64,000 nucleotides of DNA, taken from the NCBI GenBank assembly GCA_947685225.1, contig CANTUV010000009.1, forward strand, positions 6,448,001-6,512,000, in the 5' to 3' direction. Shown here piece by piece: positions 22,508-31,990 of this stretch (its first letter is position 1; every line of letters begins with the position of its first letter). Source of the DNA: Garcia nutans. Lineage: Eukaryota; Streptophyta; Magnoliopsida; Malpighiales; Euphorbiaceae. Position numbers and translations under genes: made by a program. The notes under the pieces are model-generated. The model was not told the origin of the DNA. It saw only the letters and a list, made by a program, of their open reading frames with translations, and did no database searches.

Positions 22508-23952
22508 TGAGAAAGTGGAAGATCTGAAGTTGAAGGTTTCTGAAGCTTGTGAGTATCAACAGGATCCATTTTCCGTTTCCTAGGCCGTCCAACCTTTTTC
22601 TTAGAAACAGCAATAAAACCATCATCACAATTAGCAGCTTGTAATTTTTGATTCAGAGACAAACCTGCCGCAAGAAGGCCATCCAAAGATATATTCGCTG
22701 AAGGATCTTCATCACCATCCGACTTATGACCCACAGAAGCAGAGTCAGGTTCAAGCTGTTCCACATTCGAATGGCGTCCAAAAACAACAAAATTAACATC
22801 AAGCATGCCATCCAGTTCATTAGTCAAATTCGGAAACTTATGAGAAATACAATCGGAAGGAATGCTGTTAGAAGGCGGCATAGCAGATACATTCCGAGTC
22901 GGCAAAGAACTAGAGTTACATTCAGCAACTAATTGATTATCTGGAACCATTAATGTAGGATCAACCGTTCTAGCATGGGGAACACAAAAAGATGATTCTG
23001 CACTAGTAGCCAAATTAGAGAGATCTCCATGAGTTTTGCATTCAACAGGAACTTGTTTCTTCACAACCCATGTTTTTGTAGTCGCATTAGGGACAGATTT
23101 TAAAGCATGTTCATCTATAGATTTAGATGGAAATAAGTTAGCGTCAACAGGAGTATCAAAGATCTCACATCCTTGAAGAGAATGACCAATTTTCTCATAA
23201 TGGCTACAGTATTTGGGCACATTCTCATAAATTACAGTTTGAAAAAATCCACGGGAACCATTGTTAATCCACAATTTAGAAGGCAACTCCTTAGACAAAT
23301 CTAATTCAATACAAACCCTGGCCGCAGATGGTCGCAAACCCATGGTCGTAGCTGCGTCCAATTTCAAAGGCCTCCCAATAAGATTGGCAATATTGTATAA
23401 CATCTCTTTGTGGAAAAAATGTATTGGCAGCCCCTCAAAAGTCACCCAAACAGGAACGAAAGGACTGTCAACATTAGATCGAAAATACGGAGTCCATTTA
23501 GAGACAGCAATAGCAAATCCATTGAAATACCACACACTGCGCAACCAACACAATAGATAATCCACTTCTAAATCATAGTTAATGAGAACATGATTGGAAT
23601 CAATCAGACCAAGAGTGAACGAACCTTTGAAGCCCACAGCTTCCATAGATTTCTTAAGAACAACCATAGATGGATGACCCGAATGAAAAGCACCAATAAG
23701 GGCATATTGGAAAGGTTTAGATAAAACCATAACATCCTCATCAGAGAAGGAGATAGAGGGAACCCCTTTGAATTTGCCAACATCTAATTTGGATAGAACA
23801 CGATTACTTAGGGCAGAAGCAAAAGACCTGGAATCGTCAAGAGAAGCAGTAACCGATTCACCAGCCAGGGCAGCCGCATATGACCGGCCGGCAGGCTCAG
23901 GAGGAGCCGCCGCCGGAGAAGAAGATTCGATCGTCGTAGTAATGGCATACAA
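22504..23952 (-). pseudogene. LINE ORF1: DUF4283 / zinc-knuckle RNA-binding protein
   Basis: The open frame of about 480 codons has no internal stop. Order: an Ala/Pro-rich N terminus, a DUF4283 domain (roughly residues 60-200, with GRPLKLDAATTMGLRPSAA and CIELDLSKELP near its end), a CCHC-like knuckle, then a long Ser-rich tail ending with a basic KKKVGRPRKRKMD segment. The knuckle reads YCSHYEKIGHSLQGC: the second Cys is Tyr, so zinc binding is doubtful. The frame lacks an in-frame ATG near its start (the first codon used here is TTG), hence the pseudogene call. Such proteins coat LINE RNA and carry it to the nucleus; the basic tail could be a nuclear signal. The stop overlaps the ORF2 ATG. 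Confidence 0.8.
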
Positions 23953-24527
23953 GTAACCGATTGCACGCAGTCGAGGCAGAGGAAACTAGAAGATTTTTCC
24001 TATAATTATATATATTTTTAATTACATACATTTATATATAATTATATAAATATATATAATTATGATTATAATTATATAAATTATATATAAATTTATATAA
24101 TTATAATTATAATTATATAAATTATATATTTATATATATGTAAATTATTGGAATTTTTATATATAAACATATATAATTTATATATATTATGTATGTTTTT
24201 TTTAATTAGTGGATATTTAGAATTTTATAATTAGGTATTTAGATTAATATTAGAATTTTGCAATTTTATTATAAATTAAAATAAAATTAATGTCTCATTT
24301 GAAATAGTAATTTTAAAAATTTAATTTAATAAAATTATTTAAATAAATTAATAGATTCGAGAATTAAAATAAAAAGATATATAAAAAATTTAATAAAAAA
24401 TATAAAATAATAAAAATATAAATTTTATTATAATATTAAATATTTAATTTTTATCTTTTTTTTTATAGAAAATTTTGCTCCATTTTCATTTAAATTCTGA
24501 TTTCGATACAGGTGCTTAGGTGCCTTG

Positions 24528-24770
24528 ATTAAATTTGCTCTTCATTGTGTTTGTGAATGCCCATGGACTACTCGGGTGTGGAAATCTATTATTCCCTCTT
24601 CGAATTGGTCTTTATTAATTGATGGTTGATTGGAAAATAATATTTCATAAGATAATTTGGTGGATAATGTATCATGGAGAGCTCTCTTTGGTGTGGCTTG
24701 TTGGGTCTTGTAGAATAAAAGAAATGATTTTTTTGTTCAATAATAGTGTTGTTGAGCCGCTAACTTCTTA
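24528..24770 (+). pseudogene. LINE zf-RVT remnant (right of the hAT-like insertion)
   Basis: It reads FALHCVCECPWTTRVWKSII, then NWSLLIDG*, VSWRALFGVACWVL*NKRND, the usual zf-RVT to RNase H linker of plant LINEs. There are at least three in-frame stops. The coding strand is opposite to the nested LINE at 18610-23994, so they are separate elements. Confidence 0.75.
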
Positions 24771-25172
24771 TTATTAAGGAAATAAAATCGAACTCATATG
24801 CTTTAATATGGCAATGTCGAGACTAGGTACGTTGTCTAGTTCATTGCTAATGAATAATGTATTATGTGGAGGTAGCTTGGTTGAGAGTATCAAGAGACTA
24901 CATAAAATAAAATAAATTATCTGGTCAAACAAACTTACAAACTAAGTACTTATAAGCACCAAAATAATAAGCTGGTACATTTAATTTATTTTTTTAATTT
25001 ATAAATTTAATTTATAAACTAATAAAATTATCTAAATAAATATATCAATTTAAATTTAGGACTTATTAATATGTTCGACCAGCTTATCAGTTAAGACAAA
25101 TATCATCTATAATATGTCAAAAATTATAATAAAACATGACAAGAAGCGCGTAGCTAAAAAACAAGGCAATAA

Positions 25173-25569
25173 GGGGGTGTTTGGTTTAGCTAGCTAATAG
25201 TTGTTTCAAGTCAATCAGCTAAAGAATAGGTGTTTGGTTAACTTTTTTATCAGCAGTTGTTAGCTGTTTGAAGGCTCAAACAGCAGCTGTTTGAAAAAGC
25301 TCCTCCTCCTAGCTTTTTCTAAACAGCTGCTGATAGTTTTTTTATTTGACAATATTAACCCTGAATATATTTATTATTCAAATTTTTAAAATTTGAGTTT
25401 ATTTAAAATTATACCCTTATTGGTCATTTTACACAATAACAACAACAGCTTACTATATTTTTACCAAACGCTCATTATTCATCAGCTAACAGCTATCCGC
25501 AACAGCTACCAGCTACCAGCTATCAGCAACAGCTATCAGCTGCATGAAACCGCTAAACCAAACAGGCCC
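25173..25569. mobile_element. Tourist-like MITE (PIF/Harbinger type)
   Basis: Ends are GGGGGTGTTTGGTTTAGC and, inward from the right, GGGCCTGTTTGGTTTAGC. A TAA target duplication flanks both sides (25170-25172 and 25570-25572). The right arm carries five or six tandem AGCTATCAGC/AGCTACCAGC units. At 397 bp with no ORF it is a non-autonomous element. It inserted into the RNase H region of the plus-strand LINE. Confidence 0.88.
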
Positions 25570-25631
25570 TAAGTGTGTAGTTCAAATGCTGGTAGAGAAT
25601 TGACAATCATTGGTGACTTGTAAAACCCATA

Positions 25632-25793
25632 AATGGTTTGTTGTCGAGTTTTAAAGAGGTGAGATTTAGTCATATATACAGGGAGGTGAATTTTTCAACA
25701 GATTGCTTAGCGAAATCTACAAAAAATTATGCACTGGAAACTACAGTTTTAGGTTGTGTGCCTCCTGAACTGAACCTTTTGGCTTTTGCATGA
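25632..25793 (+). pseudogene. LINE RNase H C-terminal remnant
   Basis: An open stretch reads NGLLSSFKEVRFSHIYREVN and then STDCLAKSTKNYALE, ending at TGA 25791-25793. The H-x-YRE-N...D.LAK pattern is the last catalytic segment of LINE RNase H domains. An A-rich run starts 13 bp later, as expected for the element's 3' end. Confidence 0.7.
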
Positions 25794-25805
25794 TATAAGC
25801 CAGGC

Positions 25806-25975
25806 TATGTACCAAAAAAGGCAAAAATAAAATAAAAATAAAAGGAGACAAAAAACAGAAACGAAAAAAATGAGAAACAAACATAAAATGAAAAAAAAAA
25901 GCAAAAAAAAAAAGGAATAGGAAAATAAAAAAAAAAAGGAGGAAAATAGGAAAGAACAAAGAAAAAACTTTGATT
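25806..25975 (+). repeat. A-rich tail of the plus-strand LINE
   Basis: About 170 bases are nearly all A with scattered G and C, consistent with a decayed and expanded poly(A) tail. The Phe-rich minus-strand reading of this tract is an artefact. Confidence 0.6.
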
Positions 25976-25989
25976 AATTTGGAAATGCA

Positions 25990-26806
25990 CTACCAAAAAA
26001 AAGGTATATTTTATAGCTCTTTTAATATATATAATATAACTTTTTTATAGATTAATTAGTAAGAATTAAATATTGTTCAAGTATCAATAAATCCTTTATA
26101 TTATTACTTAATCCAATAATTATTACTTTATTGCTACTAAATTGGAATTTAAAATTTTAACAAATTCTGTCTATTTCAAATTAATAGAAATTCCATCTCA
26201 TGCTTTTGATTTTCTTTTTTTTTTTTTTAATTATCAATTCAGACCTCCAATAGCCCATCATGTTAGTAGTCCAGCTTTGAGGTGCTGACGGCTCAGTGAA
26301 GAAAAAGAAAAAAAGCTGTCAGTTTTGATTTTGAAAATTTTAAAATCTAAATCTAACCATAATTAAATAGTTAACAAGTCATTGATTAATTATATAAAAT
26401 AGATGATTATCCTATATTTTTTATTTTTAATCATTACACTATATACATAAAAAAATTCTAAAATTTTACTAATTTTATATACATAATTAAAATTTTTTAA
26501 ATATGTATTTAAACAATAAATCTTAACACAAACATATAATTAACATACAAAATTTATATTTTAAATTAAAATATAACCTTTTTTTTTTCGAAAATAAAAT
26601 TAAAATATAACCTATTAAAATAATTTAATATAAATAATTTATAATTTATAAATACAATTATATATATAAATATATATAACATATGTATATACATAATTAT
26701 TAAAATAAATATATAATATATATGTATATACAATAAGTATAGAAAGACTTATAAAATTTATATGTATATATTAGCTAATAGTTATTTATGAATATCTTAT
26801 TATAAA
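25990..26806. other. AT-rich spacer, no gene seen
   Basis: No recognisable reading frame or element ends were found. A CACTACCAAAAAAA string at 25988 resembles a CACTA terminus but has no partner. Confidence 0.5.
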
Positions 26807-26883
26807 CAGAGGTAGGTAGGAAATTACCAAGGGGGAGGGGGGTGTCGTGGGGGCAACGGACCCTGCCTTTTCTCCCACACTTG

Positions 26884-26886
<3 letters not shown>

Positions 26887-26917
<31 letters not shown>
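26887..26917. repeat. (AT)n microsatellite
   Basis: About 15 uninterrupted AT units lie at the 3' side of the pyrophosphatase retrocopy. It may be the insertion target or a tail remnant. Confidence 0.85.
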
Positions 26918-26919
<2 letters not shown>

Positions 26920-27151
26920 GGATCAAGAATTATCGATTAGACTTTTTATATTAAGATATCGATTAGACATTTGAGAATTATCGATTTCGCATAACAAACT
27001 ACTGATTATCATAAACATCATAGGAAGTCAAAAAAGATCAAAAGAAGTATTCTCTTCAGCAGTTCTATGACAACTTATTCAAAACAATGAAAAATTCCCC
27101 GGCGCGAAAATTGCAGAGCGCACACAGCATTTGTACATTGCATTGGTTTGC

Positions 27152-27569
27152 TTATCGCCTCAACGTGTGCAGAATGTACTCAGCATAAAGGTCCATTGAA
27201 TACTGGATGGCTTCAACAGAATGGCTTGCAGGTAAGAATTCATTAACTGCGACCTTTTTGTTTTCATTTTTCTTGTAATCTTCAAAGAAACGACGGATTT
27301 CAGAAAGGCGATGAGGAGGGAGCTCTTTGATGTCAGTGTAGTGCTTGTACGCTGGATCGTCAGCACAAACTGCAATGATTTTGTCATCTTTCTCTCCCTG
27401 GTCAATCATGGGCATAAGTCCAATGGCCCTGGCTCGTAGAAAGCAACCAGGAAGGACAGGCTCCTGCATGAGAACCAAAACATCTAAGGTTGATCGTGTT
27501 TTGTATTCATCAGTGGTCTATCCTCATAATTATGGTTTCATCCCTCGCACATTGTGTGAAGACAATGAT
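27152..27569 (-). pseudogene. PPA: Soluble inorganic pyrophosphatase retrocopy with inverted 5' segment
   Basis: Minus-strand 27484-27152 encodes, without introns, the C-terminal half of a plant soluble pyrophosphatase: DVLVLMQEPVLPG, IDQGEKDDKIIAVCADDP, DIKELPPHRLSEIRRFFEDY, then EYILHTLRR and a stop. Immediately next to it, plus-strand 27486-27569 encodes the preceding 28 residues (KVDRVLYSSVVYPHNYGF, then IPRTLCEDND). The family sequence runs ...EDNDP-x-DVLV..., so the two pieces are adjacent in the normal protein but lie here head to head, with only the two codons between them lost. The break removes part of the metal-binding Asp cluster and the N terminus is absent, so it cannot be active. 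The reading frame is otherwise clean, which suggests a recent origin. The lack of introns indicates copying from mRNA. Confidence 0.88.
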
Positions 27570-27699
27570 TATATATATAATGTATTTGCACACATATATA
27601 TATATATATGTATATATATATATGTATGTATGCGTGTGTATGTATGTATGTGAATATATATATAACTGTATAGTATTTTATTTAAATTATAAATATAGT

Positions 27700-28080
27700 A
27701 TTTTATTTATATATTGACTTTTTTATTATGCATATTTTATATATATAGTATTTTATCAAAATTTTATATATACAATATTTTTTTATATATATTGACTTTT
27801 TTTACTATATATATATTTTTAATTTATGAGTATTTATAATTTTGTGATTAGGTATATATAGTATTTTATAAAACTTTATATATATATATAGTATTATATA
27901 TATATATTGGCTTTTTTCAACATATATATATTTTTAATTAGTTGATATTAAGAATTTTGTGATTAGGTATATATATAGTATTTTTATAAAATTTATAGTA
28001 TTTTATAAAAATTATATATATAGTATTTTATATATATATTGATTTTTTTTATCATATAAGTTTCTTTTTTTAATTTTTAA
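27700..28080. repeat. AT-rich tandem repeats in the hAT-like copy
   Basis: Three to four degenerate units of roughly 75-130 bp contain TATATATTGACTTTTTT, TTTTTAATTAGT and GATTAGGTATATATAGTATT. The other hAT-like copy has a single equivalent near 24190-24240, so the array expanded here. Confidence 0.55.
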
Positions 28081-28465
28081 TAGTGAATATTTAGGATTTT
28101 ATGATTATGTATTTAAATTAATACTAAAATTTTATAATTTAGGTATGAATTAGATAAAACTTCACATTTAAATTTTTTTTTATTTAAAATAGTATTTAAT
28201 AAAATTTTATAAATAAATTAATAGATCTAAAAATTAAATTAAAATATATAAAAAATTCAATAAAATTTTAAAATATAATAAATAATATAAAATTTTGATA
28301 GAAATTTTGTTTAAAAATTTATAATAAATATTTAAATTTTATTATAGTATTGAATATTTAATTTTATGTTTAATTCATCAGTAATTTTTTTTATTAATTT
28401 AGAAAATTTATCTCCACTTTATTTTATCTTTGGTTCGGCCACTAGATATTGCATTAGTTTTTTGA

Positions 28466-30330
28466 GCAGGTACATGGATAAAAACCTTAGTTTTGGAAAT
28501 TTTTGGTATTGGTGAATCATTGCATGCATATTCAGTAAAAACTGATTTTGTTAACTCAGTTTTTGTAGGTAGTGCCCTGCTGGATATGTATATGAAAATT
28601 GGTAAAATTGAACAAGGTTGCAAATTCTTCCACTATATGGATGCAAGAAATGTGGTGTCATGGACTGCTATTATAACAGGGCTTGTTCATGCTGGTTATT
28701 GTAAGGAGGGGTTGGTTTACTTCGCTGAAATGTGGAGAGAAAAGGTGGCTTGTGATTCCTACACATATGCTATTGCATTAAAGGCATGTGCTAATTTGGG
28801 TGCTTTGAAACATGGGAGAGAGATTCATTGTCAAACATTGAAGAGAAGCCTTGAAGCTAGTTCATTTGTGGCTAACAGTCTTGCTAGAATGTATAACAAA
28901 TGTGGGAAGTTAGATTATGGTTTGCATCTGTTTGAAAAGATGACCATAAAAAATGTGGTTTCATGGACTGTGATTATAACAACATATGCTCAGACAGGTC
29001 AAGAGGCAAATGCTTTTAAAGCCTTTATAAGAATGAAAGAAGTAGGAGTGAGTCCTAATGAATTCACTTTTACAGCAGTCATTTCCAGTTGTGCCAATCT
29101 GGGTAGATTGAATGGGGCGAACAATTGCATGCCCATATGTTACATCTAGGTTTAATGATTTCATCATCTGTGGCTAATTCCATTATGAATATGTATTCCA
29201 AATGTGGAAATTTGACTTCAGCTTCAGTAGTATTTCAAGAATTGACCAAAAGAGATGTTGTTTCATGGAGCATAATAATTGCAGGATATTCTCAAGGAGG
29301 GTGCGGGGTAGAAGCATTTGAGTATCTATCAGATATGAGAAGGGAAGGACGAAAACCAAATGAGTATACTCTTGCTAGCGTACTAAGTGTGTGTGGAAAC
29401 ACGGCAATTCTTGAGCAAGGGAAGCAACTGCATGCTCATGCCTTTCATGTTGGGCTAGAACAAACTATAATGGCTCAAAGTGGATTAATCAATATGTATG
29501 CCAAATGTGGGAACATAAAGGAAGCTTCAAAAATCTTTGATGAGGCAGAACATGATGATATTGTGTCATGGACATCGATGATTAATGGATATGCTGAACA
29601 TGGTTGCAGCCAGGAAGCCATTGATCTGTTTGAGAAGATTCCCCACATTGGCTTGAGGCCAGATCCTGTGACTTTTATTGGTGTTCTTACTGCTTGCAGT
29701 CATGCTGGACTAGTTGATCTTGGTTTCCACTACTTCAATTCAATGACTGAGAAATACCAGATTTATCCTTTAAAAGAACACTATGGCTGCATGATTGATC
29801 TCCTTTACCGAGCTGGACGATTAAGTGAGGCAGAGAGCATGATCAAAAGCATGCCATTTCAACAGGATGATGTTGTTTGGTCAACTCTTCTTAGAGCATG
29901 CAGGATCCATGGTGATGTTAATTGTGGAAGGCGTGCAGAAGAAAAGATTCTTGATTTGGATCCTAACTGTGCGGTGACTCACATTACCATGGCCAACTTG
30001 TATGCTGCCAAAGGAAGGTGGAAGGAAGCAGCACATGCCAGGAAGTTGATGAGATTAAAAGGGATAATCAAGGATCCAGGGACATCTTGGATTAAGGTCA
30101 AGGATCGAGTTACTGCATTTGTGTCTCGTGATCTATCTCATCCGCAGAGTGAAGATATATATAACATGCTTGATTTGCTAATCTCCAAGGCAGAAAAGCC
30201 TGTCCTGGAAATGGATTCTCTTCTAAATGATGTCAACGGTCAGCAAATTTTAATTTTTTTTTTCAACATCTGGTGTATATTGAAGTTAATTTTAATTGAT
30301 GCAGACACTTGTAAGAGGTGCATATCATAA
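28466..30330 (+). pseudogene. PPR protein gene (PLS type with E motif), 5'-truncated and frameshifted
   Basis: One frame (to 29149) begins without its N terminus at GESLHAYSVKTDF. After a frameshift near 29117, a second frame (29125-30330) continues to the end. PLS-type PPR repeats are clear: NVVSWTAIITGLVHAG, SYTYAIALKACANLG, DIVSWTSMINGYAEHG, DPVTFIGVLTACSHAGL, EHYGCMIDLLYRAGRLSEAE. An E motif follows (WIKVKDRVTAFV, HPQSEDIYNML) and there is no DYW domain. From memory the order and wording most resemble Arabidopsis At3g47840; a search should confirm. About the first third of the protein is missing and a hAT-like repeat ends where it should begin. The frameshift lies in AATGGGGCG, so a homopolymer error is possible. 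PPR proteins of this class bind organelle RNA. Confidence 0.8.
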
Positions 30331-31860
30331 ATATGGCAAGGAGGCTACACCTGGTTGATATAGATCACATAAGATAGCTAGAAAGGTTAATGTTGCAATT
30401 CCAAAAACATTCCAATGATGCAGGGTGAAGTTTAGCTGTGGAGGATCTTCTTCAAATCCAAATATGGTTGTATTGTCACTAAACAACATTTAGATCATAC
30501 ACATTGAGGGTAGCTGACAAAACATAGCAGAATTGGTGACTAAAAGCTGATTTTTGTTATTAAAGATGTAGCAGATGATAGATGATGAGGCTGAGTGGCT
30601 GATGCATCGTATTATGTGTTACAAAGTGCAAAGTTTGTTTGCTTCCATGTAGACAGAATCTGCAAAAGTTGATGGATTACATCTTTCTTGGCAGCTAAAT
30701 TTATTCAGTGATTGGAACTAAAACACATGAGACAGGATGATCCACTGATACTGGGGAGACACAAATTTATAGGTTTTATTTCTTGATTGAGCTTGTGCAA
30801 TTAAAGGGAAGCAATTTTTCAACTCTAAAACACTTGTGATGTTCAGTTGACATTACTTGCTGTGAGTTCTGAAGTTTGAATGCGTTTTGGCAGAATTCAA
30901 TTATATTGTTGCTGAAGTACAAATTCTCATTTTTCATAGGTAGCTCTCTCTATGGTGTTTTTCCAATTAGTTCAAATTATTCATCTTCGTCTGGGATTCA
31001 AAAAGAGGAGACCCTACTAGGAAAAGTGTGCAATTCTGTTAAGTAGAGATCTTGATGAAATGGGCGTGGGGATAATTCTCAGACACTTTTCACCCTATTA
31101 GGAAAAGTGCAATTCTATTAAGTAGAGATCTTGATGAAAGTGCCAAGTAGAAGAAATACTGAAAAGGAAGTTTGGATTCAAAAGGGTAAAAGTAAAAGCA
31201 GAAGAGATGTGATAAAGAAGAGGAGATTTCAGAAAAAGGTAACTTATGCTGGGCAGTGAGCACAGATTTATTTTGCAGTTTTCTTCCCCTTAACCATTTT
31301 ATTGTTATCTCAAGAATTTCAAATTTTTGTAAGGAGATGCCCTTGCATGGTAAGTGAAATAAGATTGATTATCTTTAAAAAACAACGGTTTCAATTGATA
31401 TTTCTTTGTATTGAACATGCATGAGCAGCAGAAGGTAAATTAAATTTACCCAGTATTATGTTACTTCTCTAGAGACTTATTTTGCTATGGTCTCAACGTT
31501 GTAAAAGGTAATAAACTTTACAGTTGTAATTTTTTTTATCTGAATATTCATGCAATAGTATTCTTCTGTTCTTATAATTAATCCCCCTGCAATTCACTTA
31601 TACTGCAATGTAATTAACCAATTGAGTTGCTTGCTATTTTTCTCCTATTTCTCAAGATTTTAGGTGCTCAATTGCACACTTCTTAAAATCAGTTGCACAT
31701 GTTTACATGTTAGATTCATCAGCGAAAATTCATGTTTCAGATACATTTAAAAATCAAATCTAGCTCCCATTAAAGACCAGAACCACTTGAAAAACAGTGA
31801 TTGTTGACATGAAGCCTTAATAAAGTCAGTAAACTGAATCATCTTCTTCTATATATCAAT
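30331..31860. other. 3' flank of the PPR gene and spacer to LPP-epsilon
   Basis: A possible small intron lies at the PPR 3' end (GTCAGC near 30239 to GATGCAG near 30303). A direct repeat of about 45 bp (AAGTAGAGATCTTGATGAAA core) occurs at about 31018 and 31098. The two genes converge here, so both 3' UTRs should lie in this stretch. No other gene was seen. Confidence 0.5.
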
Positions 31861-31990
31861 TAAGTAGCTATTCCCAAAATAAAAGAAAGCATTTATACAT
31901 GAGCCCTATTTCACAGGGAACAGAAAATATAAGAGTACAAGGAGGAATTCGGTCACCCTGCACTAATGTTTTATCCCGTTAAAAATAACT

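Larger units (their letters stand above)
18610..23994 (-). mobile_element. L1-type LINE, near full length
   Basis: Read on the minus strand it has ORF1 (DUF4283 plus a CCHC-like knuckle) and ORF2 (endonuclease, RT, zf-RVT, RNase H), and it ends in an A run (T run at 18610-18620). The 5' limit near 23994 is set by the change from balanced coding composition to AT-only sequence. Any target duplication is hidden in AT-rich flanks. No in-frame ATG precedes ORF1, so the 5' end may be slightly truncated. Confidence 0.85.
18519..24519. mobile_element. hAT-like element containing a nested LINE
   Basis: It is flanked by identical 8-bp repeats GTGCCTTG (18511-18518 and 24520-24527), the duplication size of hAT transposons. 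Removing it restores an open LINE frame. The left end starts TAGGGGCGGAAGCA, a typical hAT-style end. The right end (GATTTCGATACAGGTGCTTA) is a poor inverted match, but the related copy at 26807-28444 ends GGTTCGGCCACTA, which matches well. Without the LINE at 18610-23994 the element is only about 0.6 kb and has no transposase, so it is non-autonomous. Confidence 0.65.
18440..25975 (+). mobile_element. Old plus-strand LINE remnant, split by later insertions
   Basis: The pieces are 18440-18518, 24528 to about 25172 and 25570-25808, with a decayed A-rich tail at 25806-25975. The first two pieces join in frame across the 8-bp duplication GTGCCTTG: ...CHLSMSAACDIYGAL then IKFALHCVCECPW, a zf-RVT domain. 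The third piece gives the end of an RNase H domain (HIYREVNFSTDCLAK) and a stop at 25791. Several stops mark it as dead. The 5' part (endonuclease and most of the RT) is absent. This LINE was the target of the hAT-like element (18519-24519) and of the MITE (25173-25569). Confidence 0.75.
26807..28444. mobile_element. Second copy of the hAT-like repeat, with nested retrocopy
   Basis: The left end (CAGAGGTAGGTAGG, then GGGGGTGTCGTGGG, GGACCCTGCC) matches 18519-18590. The right 380 bp match 24190-24519 and end GGTTCGGCCACTA, an inverted match to TAGGGGCGGAAGCA. The middle holds (TA)n, the pyrophosphatase retrocopy and AT-rich tandem repeats. No clear 8-bp duplication is visible. The right end touches the truncated PPR gene. 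Confidence 0.55.

Noticed and set aside
25741..25996. Phe-rich minus-strand ORFs
   Set aside because: They translate the complement of the A-rich LINE tail.
25985..26030. CACTACCAAAAAAA as a CACTA transposon end
   Set aside because: No inverted partner, subterminal array or target duplication was found nearby.
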